Source: Ctenosaura bakeri (Eukaryota > Chordata > Lepidosauria > Squamata > Iguanidae). From it: 64,000 nt of DNA. The stretch lies in NCBI GenBank assembly GCA_948474755.1, contig CAOLHI010000020.1:1178001-1242000 (forward strand), written 5' to 3'. Both the position numbers and the translations under genes were made by a program. This document shows positions 1-10,568 of the stretch, in pieces (position 1 is the stretch's first letter; each line of letters opens with the position of its first letter). The notes beneath the pieces were generated by a model that worked only from the letters and a program-made list of their open reading frames with translations, was not told the DNA's origin and did not search any database.

Positions 1-36
1 GTAAAAATCACTGGAGATCTGAAGAAAAGTCTCAGT

Positions 37-238
37 GGCTGCTTCCATACCACACTGTTATAGTGCTATTATTCTACTTTCAACATCCTGTGGAATTCTG
101 GGGTTTGTAGTCCACTGAGGCCAAAGAGCTCTCTGGCTGAGAATTCTAAATGCCCTTCCCTCAACTGCAAACCTCAGGATTCCATAGGATGTTGAAAGTG
201 GAATAATAGCACTATAACAGTGTGGTGTGGAAATGGCC
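37..238. mobile_element. Palindromic MITE, GGCCATTTCC family (copy 1)
   Basis: The two ends are inverted copies of each other. The left arm reads through a TGCTATTATTC and CTTTCAACATCCTGTGGAAT stretch, and the right arm carries its reverse complement, ending in AAATGGCC. The centre (about 110-165) is a short unique spacer. The same arms recur about nine more times in the window. No coding capacity, so it is a non-autonomous element. Flanks (AGT left, AGC right) are only a near match as a 3-bp target duplication. Confidence 0.8.
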
Positions 239-1773
239 AGCGTGTCGGCAATGTTTTATTGAATACAGAATACTTGAGAATTTTAAAATTCTTTGCAAAA
301 GCTATGTCACAGATCTCTGGAAAGAAGAGTACATGAATTCATTTCAGACTGAGTTCTTTGTCATCAGTTTTACTTTTGCTGTTTTAAGAAAGATGCATCA
401 TCAGAGCTTTGGTAACTTTACTAGCACACAGATCTAGTGAAGTTCCAACTAGGATGTTCTGTTGAACTGTTTCTGCAAGTAAGTTTCTAAGTCTGTAATT
501 TAAAACAGAAAAGGTGTTACGTTGTTTTTAAAAATGGATGGGAGAAATTATTAGACATTGTGGATAAAATGTTAATTATCTAATGTAAACATTAAACTAT
601 TTCATATAAAGAATGCTATGGCAAACAAATGTTTTATTATAATGAAGCTGGGAAAATAGCAAATTCATTGGTAACAGATTACCTTACAAAGAAATTGTTG
701 AAATCTTTTATGTATCTAAATGTATTTTTAAAGGTATTGTTGCAGACACATGTTTTATTTATTTCAAAGGCCCCCTGATGAAGGTATTTTAAAGTTCCAA
801 AATGTGCTGGACACAACAAAATATCACAGAGTTTCTGAGACATGTTTATGTCCCCCCCCTCCGGTGCCTTGATTCCATAATGAGAAAAAAGGAGGAATCA
901 AGTGCCCTAAATAAAATGAAAGACAATGCATAGCTATGGATGCATTAGGCACCTAATGAAGCTACCTTGAAAAGTAAGAACGAACATTCAAGTAGAATAT
1001 TAGATGGAGAACACAATCAGCCTCAACCATCTGCATGGAGAAATGAAGTGTAAAAAGAGGGAATGTCTATCTAAAGTCTAGCATCCCAATTCAACTGACT
1101 AAAACAAGTGTGCATGCTCAGTTAAATGTTCCATTGGAAGCCAGCAATAATACTCATTGATTTGAGTATCTTCCAAGAAATGGAATGTGAGAAAAACAAA
1201 AAGTCTGAGGAAGAAGAAATAAGCTGGAGATCAAGAAATGTTGCTGCCCAAGGCAAAGGACAAGAAAGTGCATTCTCTCTAAATGCACAGGAAGAAGTTG
1301 ACTGATACTTCCTTCAATACTGTAATGGGATAGTAGATTTCCTAGCACAGGTTGTACAACGTACACAAGTGTGTCATCCAAAACGAAAACCAGGTTGAGG
1401 AAGAGAGATGAGAGGCTGCCATCACTGCATCTGCTTCCTGAGGTGACAGCATTATTCTGTTGAATGATAGGGCTAGTCCTGCTGCTGAAGGGATGATGTC
1501 TTTGGAGGAATAGCTATTGATCAGTTTCTAGTATGAAACATTAAGGTAGGTTGAGGAACTTCACTGGGCCTGTGGGCTACTCTAGCCCCTGACCCTGCTG
1601 TCAAAATTTTGCAGTGTTGCAGTAGAAGAATTTTTAAAGAGAACAAAAACCCAAAACCCTGCTTTAAAACAAGGCACAAAGAGAGTGTAGGCAATATGGT
1701 GGTTGTGGGAGGACAATTTAAAACAAGGTGCATGCTTGCTGTGCAACTTGTTTGGTAGGGTACTAATGAATTA
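239..1773. other. Intergenic, nothing recognised
   Basis: AT-rich sequence with only short open frames and no family signature. I see no gene, RNA gene or clear repeat here. Confidence 0.5.
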
Positions 1774-1968
1774 GAGCCAGTGTGGTGTAGTGGTTTGAGT
1801 GTCTAACTACAACCCTGGAGACCAGTTTGATTCCCCACTCAGCCATGGAAACCCACTGGGTAAACTTGGGCATGTCATACTCTCAGCCCCCAAAAACCCC
1901 ATGACAGGTTCGCCTTAGGGTTGCCATAAGTCAGAAATGACTTGAAGGCACATAACAACTACTGAATT
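1774..1968 (+). mobile_element. tRNA-headed squamate SINE (ACA-tail type)
   Basis: Starts with GAGCCAGTGTGGTGTAGTGG, a tRNA-like head with an A-box-like segment. It continues through the TTTGATTCCCC B-box-like region and the CAGCCATGGAAACCCACTGG segment, and ends with the tail GCCATAAGTCAGAAATGACT followed by ACAACAAC-like sequence. Other copies occur at 13.2, 37.0, 48.4 and 50.1 kb, and in reverse at 6.5 kb. Family identity rests on recognition of the common lizard SINE pattern. Confidence 0.85.
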
Positions 1969-2074
1969 GGATGCTGGGATGGTAATAGTATGCCCTGCAA
2001 GTTGCACATTCCTGACCTCAGTCTAGAGCAATAACAGCCCACATTTCTGCATGTTTACTGGATGTGCTTTACTA

Positions 2075-2210
2075 ATGTTCAATCAGTCTTGCTCTCCAAT
2101 AAGTGCATACAAGATTGCAGCCTAAGGTTGCAGTCCTCTGTACATTTAGCAGGGTATAACCTCCACTATACTCAATAGAACTTATTTTTCAGCAAATGAA
2201 GAAATAGGAT
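2075..2210. repeat. Fragment of a dispersed repeat with TTGCAGCCTAAGG motif
   Basis: Two imperfect inverted stretches around ATTGCAGCC / GGTTGCAGTCC, followed by the CTCAATAGAACTTATTTTTC segment. A related piece lies at 42060-42162 (CCTATGCATGCTTACTC ... CGATGGGACTTACTCATG). Both look like old fragments of one abundant reptilian repeat. I cannot name the family. Confidence 0.4.
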
Positions 2211-3399
2211 CAGGGTCATGGGTACTAAATGGTACCCATGGATACTAAACTAGACCCATCTGTCTCTTACTGATCTCAGGACAAGTTACAGGAAATGAAC
2301 AAATATTTCTGGCTCCCAATTGCCTACAGCAAAACACCCATCCTTATTCCACTGAGGAAAATGGTGGCAAATTAAACCAGCAGTGGATATTAGTGTGGAA
2401 TGAGTTCCATTTGGAATTTCTAGGTACAGAATTGCTGGATTCTAAGTATGTGTCTTCTGCACCAGATTCTTGCTGGTGTATCTCATAGTTTTATCAAACA
2501 GTGAAGTAGGTCCTTCAAGCTGAAAGCCTGCCCACCCTTCCTTTAAACCACAAATGAGAATCATGTTGCTCTTTAGAGGTTGGACTGCAACTCCCAGCAC
2601 TTCTCATCATTGCCTTTGTTGTCTAGCACTGCTGGGACTTACAATCCAAGTTCCGGTGGGCTGCACCTGTTCTCCCCCTCCAAGCTTTAAGCACAGCATA
2701 ATTGGTGGTGTCCTCTTAAAAGCTATCTGTCCCATTTTTGAGCAATTTTCTAGTTTAATAAAAATTTTTCAACAGTCCTAAATAAACATTTGACCACAGC
2801 AGCACTCCAAAACAATTGAACTTTATTTCAAAGATGGACAATATATCTGAAGCATGGAGCAAGAGAAAATAAAAGAACAAGCTTATATGTTGCTGGATGA
2901 GTGAATTTAGAAAGAAGTCAAACTTTCTGCAGCAGATGTTTTAAAAAGTCATACTGAGATCCCAATTTTTTGTATAACTTATGCATCTTAGGTAATAAGT
3001 AATATGTCAGAAGTACTTTAATGTATCAAATTTTGTGTTTTTTTGTCCTGGGAAACTTTACCTCTTTTTCTTTTGTATGCACAAGTCACATACCAGTAAC
3101 TTTACATAATCTAAAAATGAATTGCACATCAATGATGCATACAAAAAAGGGACAGGAAAAATAGGCTCTACCTGAAAGTCTGTTTGATGCATGTGAGTTT
3201 CAGATGCATATTCTCTCCTTCCCCTGCTGATTTTTTTTTCTCACTTCGGTTTGTGGTAGTGATGAGCTGACACGTGGTGAGATTTCAAAAAGCCACAGTA
3301 ACCACACAAAGTAAGCTATCTCAAACTGAGACAGAGGAGCAAACATAAGTCTGAGTGTGATAGTTTTATCTTTATGAATTACACAATTCTAGACACTAT
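2211..3399. other. Intergenic, mostly unannotated
   Basis: No gene seen. A MITE-like fragment around 2575-2685 has the paired motifs TTGGACTGCAACTCCCAGCA and GCTGGGACTTACAATCCAAG. This is the ACTACAACTCCC palindromic type also seen near 10.85, 17.3, 30.5, 50.7 and 55.2 kb. The rest is AT-rich and featureless. Confidence 0.4.
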
Positions 3400-3484
3400 G
3401 CTTTAGAAGATACTTCATATATACTTTCAGTGCTTGGAGAACACAGCTGTACCTAGCCTTTAAGAACCGGAGCAGACTGAGCAG
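3400..3484 (+). other. Candidate 5' non-coding exon end (possible CCR6 leader)
   Basis: At 3481-3490 the sequence GCAG|GTAAGT is a textbook splice donor. The preceding 80 bases contain no open ATG frame of any length, which would suit a 5'UTR exon. The only downstream acceptor that clearly joins a gene is that of CCR6 at 9516, so this could be its leader exon. There is no direct evidence of transcription. It could equally be a chance donor. Confidence 0.2.
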
Positions 3485-4149
3485 GTAAGTCCGAGATACA
3501 TTCACTACAACTGAATTTAACTTCTTCAGATATTGTTGCTGAAAATATTATACTGTTTGATATAAAATATTATACTGTTGTGTATCTAACACCAGTCTAA
3601 TTAATTAATATAAAATTATAATTCAACTTAAAAATAACATATTAAATAGTACATCATTAGTATTTGCTTGATCCACAAACTATTAACAGAAATTTGCCAT
3701 TAAGCATATAAAAAAAAATTCTAAGGTGTGGGTGAGCAGGCAATATACAATATCATATTATACCAAGCAATATAACTGGGGAGCATTAAATGATTAATTC
3801 CCTTCTCCTGCCTTACCCTTTCCTTTTTCTGTAAATGCAGTGAAAGCCTGCAGGGTCTACTTTGCCTTTTATTAGAACCATGAGTTAAAAAAGCCATTTG
3901 AGTGCACACTCAGCCTAGGAATTCTGTGATCAGTACCAGAACTGAATTCACAAGTCCTTTCACCCCAAAATCCATTCCTCTTTTTCCCAAGCGTTCTTTT
4001 TCAACTACCTAATTTGACATGTGTGCGCTCATTGATGCAAATATTACATAAATAATCAGAAACATTTGCTAACCCCCTGCAAATCACCGAGATACCTACC
4101 AGTATGACTTTTTGCTGACTACTATTTGAGCGAATAAGAGCTTCGGACA

Positions 4150-4489
4150 TAACATGAGATGATGAGGGAGGCAAAATAAAGGCATTGCCCCCTAGATAAT
4201 AATTCTGTCCCCCCTAAATATTTTACTTCACTCCTTAAATTTTTAGCATTGCCGAGAGATACTGAAACTCATTCACACCTAGAACACTTACATTTTCAGT
4301 ATCTTTATTTCCCTTAATAAGTTTACTTACCCCTTTTCTTTGGATGTCTAGACTGTACTTCTAAGTGTTGGGCTGAAGTGTTAAGTCTCTGCATTGCTAG
4401 AAATGGAATGAAAGGAAAATTTCATCTGGCTGGGCAGAATTCTTTTTTGGGAGGCAATGCCCTCATTTCGCCTTCCCCATAGCTACATC
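4150..4489. mobile_element. Non-autonomous DNA element, TAGCTACA/GCATTGCCCC family (copy 1)
   Basis: Imperfect terminal inverted repeats. The left end reads GAGGGAGGCAAAATAAAGGC ATTGCCCC. The right end reads GGGAGGCAATGCCCTCATTT and then CCCCATAGCTACATCA. The same ends and parts of the interior (GCTAGAAAT, GAAAATTTCATCT) recur at 8216-8537, showing a dispersed family. The left boundary is approximate. Confidence 0.6.
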
Positions 4490-4714
4490 ATGGGACTCAT
4501 TCTCACTATAGAATTATAGTAGTATAATTCCACTAAATGCCATGGCAACATCCTATGGGATCCAGGACTTTGTAGTTTGGTGAGGCACAGCAATGCTCTG
4601 GCTGGGAATTCTAAATGTCCCTCCCTAAACTGCCAAGCCCAGTATTCCATAGGATGGAGCCATACCAATTAAAGTGGAATCCTAGACTGTAATGCCGTGG
4701 TGTGAAATGGGCCT
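4490..4714. mobile_element. Palindromic MITE, diverged relative of the ATTATAG/ATTCCACT type
   Basis: Arms carry TAGTAGTATAATTCCACT and AAAGTGGAATCCTAGACTGT with a middle TTGTAGTTTGGTGAGGCAC ... GGGAATTCTAAATGTCCCT. The layout is that of the outer element at 16.66-17.04 kb and more loosely of the GGCCATTTCC elements. It abuts the preceding element. Boundaries are approximate. Confidence 0.6.
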
Positions 4715-5484
4715 CTGTTTGTTTGTTTGTTTTTTCCTGTGGTTATATAAAAGTTGAACCTGAAATACAGTCTAAACACAACAGTGTATTAAGATTTGGC
4801 ACTCATTATTCAGACTCTAATGCTACCAATCAACTCTGATACGTTATTTGCTATGGAGTAATCATTTCTGTACATCATAAATGACCCGAAGGCACACAGC
4901 AACAACAATGGATTTAAGAAAGTGGCCTACAGGCCACAAAAACATATGCCAAGTAGAAACTGTCAGTCTTTAACATGCCACAAGATGTGGTTTGAGTTGT
5001 TAAGAGTTTAACCAGCTTCTCGACAAACTTTATTGGATACACACACACCTCTATGTTCTTTTAATAATCAACATTCATTTACTTTACAGTGCCTGTTTAG
5101 CCTACTGAACTTGTCATATTCTTCTCTGGTCGAGGGAGAGAGCACTATAATGAGTGGGGTAAGTTCTTGATTTTTGAACTTATCCCAGTGGCAGTTGGTA
5201 GCTTGCATCTTAGAGGAGTGTTTACTCTTCACTGTACTTCATAGAGATCCTTAAAATAGATTCAACACCTCGGACAGCTCTTTTAATATTTAGACTAAAT
5301 CCCATAGACAAATTTATTGCCCGGATTGACATGGAAGCCATCACTGAACTATTCCCTTTAACAGAAATGACACAGAAATAAGCAGTTAGAGAGATAAAGG
5401 AGAACCATGTTGAACTTCTGAACTGACATTTCTTTCCTTTGAAGCTACAGTGCTATAAATGGAATTTATTCTGTTAGCCAGCAT
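4715..5484. other. Intergenic, nothing recognised
   Basis: No coding exon or clear repeat was recognised. A short (TTTG)n run lies at 4716-4731. Confidence 0.4.
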
Positions 5485-6010
5485 GATCCAGGCAGTTGAG
5501 TGTTGGACTGGGACTCTGGAGGATAGGGTTGCCAAGTGTCCTCTATTATAAAGGATGTCCCCTATTTGAGGATTAGAAAGCTTTTTGTTTAATATAGACT
5601 GAATGGGATGAGAAAAAATCTGACATTTGGGTGGAATGCAGACTCTCCACAGACAGAAATGTATGCATCATGTAATTTATGTATGTGGACAATATGTTAA
5701 AATTACAGAGAAATATATGGCTAAGTTAACTGAAATCAGTACTTTTATTTGGTACTTAATTAGAACACAATCTTATCCGTAGCTACTTCCTGTCTCTCAA
5801 CTTTGCATGTCATGAATTCCTATTGTCTCTTACTGCTATTTTGAAAACCTGGCAACACTGCTGGACTCAAATCCCCATTTGGTGACCTTGAACAAGGCAT
5901 ACTCTTCCACTCTCAGAGGAAGGTAGTGGCAAACCTCCTCTAAATAAATGTTGCCATGAAACATCTATTATAGGATCAGTATAGGTTGTAGTCACCTTGA
6001 AGGAACATGA
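5485..6010 (+). mobile_element. ACA-type SINE interrupted by a DNA element
   Basis: SINE head GCCAGCATGATCCAGGCAG through ACTGGGACTCTGGAGG (to about 5522), then foreign sequence, then the SINE resumes at about 5858 with GCTGGACTCAAATCCCC, GGTGACCTTG and the AAACCTCCTC segment. The foreign piece starts GGTTGCCAAG and ends CTGGCAACAC, so it has inverted ends of the GGTTGCCA type, as many hAT elements do. The split SINE dates the inner insertion as the younger event. Confidence 0.6.
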
Positions 6011-6544
6011 TGAACATTTATTAGATATTGTTTAAGAATGTTAAACAGAGATTGTACCACTCACTGACAAATGTTTGCTAGCAGCTTCTGTAGAACAGTT
6101 AAAATCTTCTTTTTTTTTAACCACTCTTGATAGATCTATCTGGCACACCCCAAACACAGTGTTTTAGGACAGTTTATAGGACAGTTTTATAGAAAACAGA
6201 ATGAGGAGATGATGTGTTTGTAAATAAAGTTTGAAAAAGAACTAGTAAAAACGAATTCTATTGTCTTCCTTGACAAATTGGCCTAGGAAAAGTAATCTCA
6301 GTCAGCTCCAATTTTAAATCCATTGATTTTAAGTGTTATTTTGATGTTTGATTCATATTTACTTCAGGCATAAACAGAATACTGTGATATCTAACCCTCA
6401 TGTATAGATGGTAAAAGAGGGAGGACTATCCTTTGAGGATGCAAGTTTTTATAAAACGGAATATAGCATATGGTATGAATTACCTTATCAAAAGCAAGCA
6501 AGATAGCTGCAAGTTTTTCATGATGCTTAAGCTGATTCCTAGTT
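6011..6544. other. Intergenic, nothing recognised
   Basis: No gene or family signature was recognised. Confidence 0.4.
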
Positions 6545-6545
6545 C

Positions 6546-6579
<34 letters not shown>

Positions 6580-6765
6580 GTACTTTCAATTCATTTCCAA
6601 GTTATGGCAAACCTAAGGCAAATCTATCACTGTTTTTTTTTTTCTGGAACTGAAAGTATGTGATGCACCTGGAGGGCTTCCATGGCTGAGCAGGCAACTT
6701 AAGCCCGGTCTCCAGGGTCATAGTTCAATACTCAAACCTCTACACCGTGCTGGATCTCTGGTTCT
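6545..6765 (-). mobile_element. ACA-type SINE, reverse strand, with (TTG)n tail
   Basis: On the + strand it begins with about 11 TTG units (6546-6579), the reverse of the ACA-rich SINE tail. It runs back through AAGTTATGGCAAACCTAAGGC and CCATGGCTGAGCAGGC to the head near CTCTACACCGTGCTGGATC. The TTG run gives a spurious cysteine-run frame, which is not a gene. Confidence 0.7.
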
Positions 6766-7239
6766 TAGTTCTCAGTTCCTCATTTGTGTTAAGTTCTGAA
6801 GCACAAATCAGTCCATGTTTCAATGAATTGAATAATTTTTCAGCTGAACAAGGACTTAATGTTTATATCCTCCTGCATGCCCCAAATTAATCTTTTGACT
6901 ATCCCATACTGCATATTGCTACTATTGGGAAACTGTCCCTTTCCAGATACAAAATAATTATTTTAGTCATTTTAGTCACATTAATGCCCAATAAGCTTCA
7001 CAGATAAGGCTCCAGCATTCCAGAGTAGGCTTTGGGCTGCTTCAAAGCATAGACTTATGCAACTAGGAGACCACCCTGTATACTAATGGCATTCCTAGTT
7101 ATTTTCAAAATTAAATAAGTAAGAACTGAGGGCTTCCCATCCAAAAATAAGATGAAACCATCCTCATAGAGTATCATCTATGACAGAGGCAGTGGATTTA
7201 GGAGTCAATTTTTCACCCTCACAAACTCATGGTGGGTTG

Positions 7240-7425
7240 TATTGACCCACTGTTATTATTTTTAAATGGTTTTAATTGGTTTTAAACACTCTGTTCTTAA
7301 CTGGTAAAATCATTTTAATATCTAGTTCAGTGATTATTTTATTTATTTATTTTTGGAAATTGATTTTATTTTATGCTGCTTTGGATCCCATCTGAGTAGA
7401 AAGGTGGGGTTAAATTCAGTTTAAA
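7240..7425 (+). mobile_element. L2-like LINE 3' end fragment
   Basis: AT-rich GGTTTTAATTGGTTTTAA followed by GCTGCTTTGGATCCCATCTG AGTAGAAAGGTGGGGT and an A-rich end is the usual 3' tail of reptilian L2/CR1-type LINEs. The same pattern occurs at 24.05-24.34 kb. There is no coding part. Confidence 0.5.
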
Positions 7426-8215
7426 AAAAAAACACAGATATAGAACAGGATAGAAACATTTAAACAAATAAAAACCAGCATGCAGAAGTGTCCAGAAGAG
7501 TATTTTTTTATTTGGCTTCTGAGTTTTTGGACTGATTTTTGGCTGGTTCAGGTAGGCTTGTTTAAAGCTAAACTGCCACTTCAGGAGCAGCACCTGGGGA
7601 TCATTTCAGAAGGGGGGTGCCTGCATTTTTAAAAAATATTTTGGGGCCCAGGGCTTTTAGGAAATTTGGGCAAGCCTGGGAGGTCTCAAAAAAGCCCCAG
7701 GGGACTATGTGCATCTCCAGGCTGCATTTTGCCCAGTCCTGCTCAATAAAAGGGCATCAACTCTCATCTAGTCCAAAGCTTTATTTCATAATTTCATGCA
7801 ACTAAGGAACCAGGAACTTGGAACCAACTTCAGCATCCTGTGGCTTTCCCTGTCTGAGTTCCTCCTGTGTTCCAGCCTTCCCCTTTGGCTCAACAACGGA
7901 CTCGGACATTGCTGGCTTCTTTTACAAAACAATTGCTTTGGGAACTCTGGTGTGCCCATAGCCCTATTGATTCCAAAATGCTATATTTTATTTTAGTGTG
8001 CTCGCTTGGCTCTTATTCGCCAGCACAGGGCAACAAAAAAAATAGAATTATTAGGAAGGCAATTTTAAAAAAATAGTATATGTACATATTGGCTCAGAAG
8101 TAAGACACTAACTATGCTTGTAAAAAACAAGAAGTAGCTTGAATAGAAACCAAATTCAGGGTTGGTTTTTTTTGTTGTTGTTTGTTTTTTGGATTACTAA
8201 AGATGCCACTAAAGA
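7426..8215. other. Intergenic, nothing recognised
   Basis: Several short open frames, none with a recognisable protein. The segment 7595-7780 (GGGGCCCAGGGCTTTTAGG ... CAATAAAAGGG) looks repetitive but I cannot assign it. Confidence 0.35.
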
Positions 8216-8537
8216 TGTAGCTGGGGAGAGGGGCAAAATAAGGGCATTGCCCCTTCCAAGTAAGAATTCTATCCTCTAAAAATGAAATTTTCCTTTATTT
8301 CCCAAATGTTCCAGCATTACAATAATTTGAAACTTCAGCTGAGCACTTAGAAATATAGTTTAGGCATCCAAAAAAAAAAGGGGGGGGATGCAAACAAACA
8401 CATTTAAGAATTCTAAATGTGAATGATTTTTCAATTTCTCATTTTCTATAATGCTAGAAATTTAGGGACTGAAGGAAAATCTCATTTTGGGGCAAAATTT
8501 TCACTGAGGGGGCAATGCCCTCATCCCCACCCTGTAG
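8216..8537. mobile_element. Non-autonomous DNA element, TAGCTACA/GCATTGCCCC family (copy 2)
   Basis: The left end has TGTAGCTGGGGAGAGGGGC then AAAATAAGGGCATTGCCCC. The right end has GGGGGCAATGCCCTCATCCC CACCCTGTAGCTACA. These are inverted copies of each other. It is the better preserved of two copies, the other lying at 4150-4489. It holds a homopolymer run (A10 G8) near 8370-8388. Confidence 0.7.
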
Positions 8538-9483
8538 CTACACTCATATCTGGGTTAGGATTCTTGGGGGGATGAAGTGGACAACAGGCAATAGAAGAGA
8601 TGGGAAGAGCAGCTGCTCACTGTAACAGCATGCTTCCCTATAGTGTTCCCAGGCAAACAATTTTTTGCAGTGGATTCAAATAAAGTAATAAAACTGTCCC
8701 CTGACAGAACCCCCTTTATTGCTTAGACAAAAGAAGGTCAGTATATTTACATTTTCTATTGTGCCTACCCTACTCTTCCTCCCCCTCCTCCCTCCCTTCC
8801 TCTGTGTGTGCATGTGGGTAGCAAGATGCAAAGAAAGGCAGCGGAAACCTGCCTGCTCTAACAGAAGGAAGAAATGATCATAACCAGGACACTGAGAGGA
8901 AGGAACTTATGCTGTCACTGTCAGATCTGTAGTGCAGTGGTTTTCTGGGTTCCAAATAAGTCTGTCAGATACATGTAACCCAAACAAGGAGGGAGTCCTC
9001 AGTACAAGTATTCAGTGGGGGGAAAAAATCATGGAAATGCCTGTAGTTACTTGAGTCAAACAGGGCTGATGCAGATCAACAAAATATACTTGCTCCATCA
9101 CTTAAGTCAAGGTGAATGCTACCAGAAACCAGCTAGATTATGGAATAGGAGGTAGAAAATTCCACAAGTTTCTCTCCCCATTCTTTGTAGTAAAACTACA
9201 GAAACAAGATAAATAACTCCCAATTTGCTAGGCTCCGAAACAACCAGAGTCTGCTGCCCAGGGTACTAGATCACTGTGTCTGATGGTTACAACTGCAGCT
9301 CCCTACATGTCACATCCAAAGCTTTTCCAGAAAACAAGGCGGGGATTCTGTCTAGAAGACAGTAGGGTATTCCCGTCTGAATGAACTGTTGTTCATTCAA
9401 CTCTGAGTACAATCCTATGTACTTAATTTTCCAAAACCATTGCAATCTAAATGTTTCGATAAACTCTCAAAACTTATTTAAAT
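8538..9483. other. Upstream flank of CCR6, nothing recognised
   Basis: No open frame continuing the receptor N-terminus was found next to the acceptor at 9516. The first residues must therefore either start at the weak in-frame ATG 9484 or lie in an unrecognised exon. Confidence 0.4.
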
Positions 9484-9516
9484 ATGAACCTTAACTTATT
9501 TTCTTGTCATTTTCAG

Positions 9517-10568
9517 GAAGATGCCACCACCTTAGATTATTTCTATGGCACAGATTTTTATTTTCACATTACATCACCCTGTGACAAGAATGACGTCCGA
9601 AACTTTACAAAAACTTTTCTTCCTGTCACCTACTCACTGATATGCGTGTTTGGCCTTGTGGGTAATATATTTGTAGTGATGACGTTTGCTTTATACAAGA
9701 AGACCGAATCTATGACTGACTTATATCTCTGCAATATGGCAATTGTAGATATACTGTTTGTTCTCACTCTTCCATTCTGGGCAGTAAACTATGCTCTGGA
9801 CAATTGGATCTTTGGTAATTTCATGTGCAAGCTCATCCAAGGTATCTATGCAATTAACTTTAATTGTGGTATGTTGCTATTAGCCTGTATAAGTGTGGAC
9901 CGATACATTTCTATTGTGCAAGCAACCAAATTGTTTAAGCTTCGAGCCAGGACTCTAGCCTACAGGAAAATAATTTGCTTGGCTGTGTGGGCAGCATCCA
10001 TTTTAATCTCCAGTTCTGCTTTCATATATAATGAAAGCTATGTACATTTAATCAATGAGACAAGGCACATATGTGAACATAAATCCAGCACAGAATCTAA
10101 AGTCATGATAATTTGCTTCCAGCTTGTTTTTGGTTTTTTTATCCCCATGCTGTTTATGGTTTTTTGCTACACTTTCATTGTGAGAACACTAGTGCAGGCT
10201 CACAATTCCAAAAGAAGCAAAGCCATCCGTGTGATCGTCTCAATTGTGATTGCTTTTTCCCAATATGTCAAGTTCCCTATAACATGGTTCTCCTTGTGAG
10301 AGCTACATCAATGACAGAATTGGATAAAATTTGCCAGAGTGAAAAGCAAATGGCCTATGCAAAATACGTAACAGAAACTTTTGCCTTCTTCCATTGTTGT
10401 ATGAATCCTGTGCTCTATGCATTTATTGGAGTTAAATTTAGAAACTACTTCATGAAAATAATGGCTGGCCTGTGCTGTGTGAGATACAAGAAATGTGGAA
10501 GCACTCATGGTTCAAGGGTAAGTTCTGATACTGCATATTCAAGACAGACAAGTGAAATTTATGATTAA
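9517..10568 (+). CDS. CCR6: C-C chemokine receptor 6 (CCR6), main coding exon with a frame break in TM6
   Basis: A class A GPCR. By family knowledge CCR6 binds CCL20 at the surface of lymphocytes and dendritic cells and signals through Gi. The translation shows an acidic, tyrosine-rich N-terminus, TM1 TYSLICVFGLVGNIFVV, the TM2 LTLPFW motif, DRYISIVQATK after TM3, and FCYTFIVRTLVQAHNSKRSK before TM6. TM7 reads HCCMNPVLYAFIG and the tail ends RQTSEIYD. Four extracellular cysteines (SPCDK, FMCK, HICEH, KICQS) fit the two usual disulphides. The wording of the DRY loop and TM5/6 border matches CCR6 best among chemokine receptors. Reading starts in one frame and, near 10252-10276, must shift to another to keep CQVPYNMVLLV. 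As written, the first frame stops at 10299 inside TM6. The acceptor TTTTCAG at 9511-9516 opens the exon. An in-frame ATG at 9484 lies in the pyrimidine tract, so an upstream exon probably gives the true start. Confidence 0.93.

Noticed and set aside
6433..6663. Small protein with a cysteine run
   Set aside because: The run is translated (TTG/TGT)n from a reverse-strand SINE tail.
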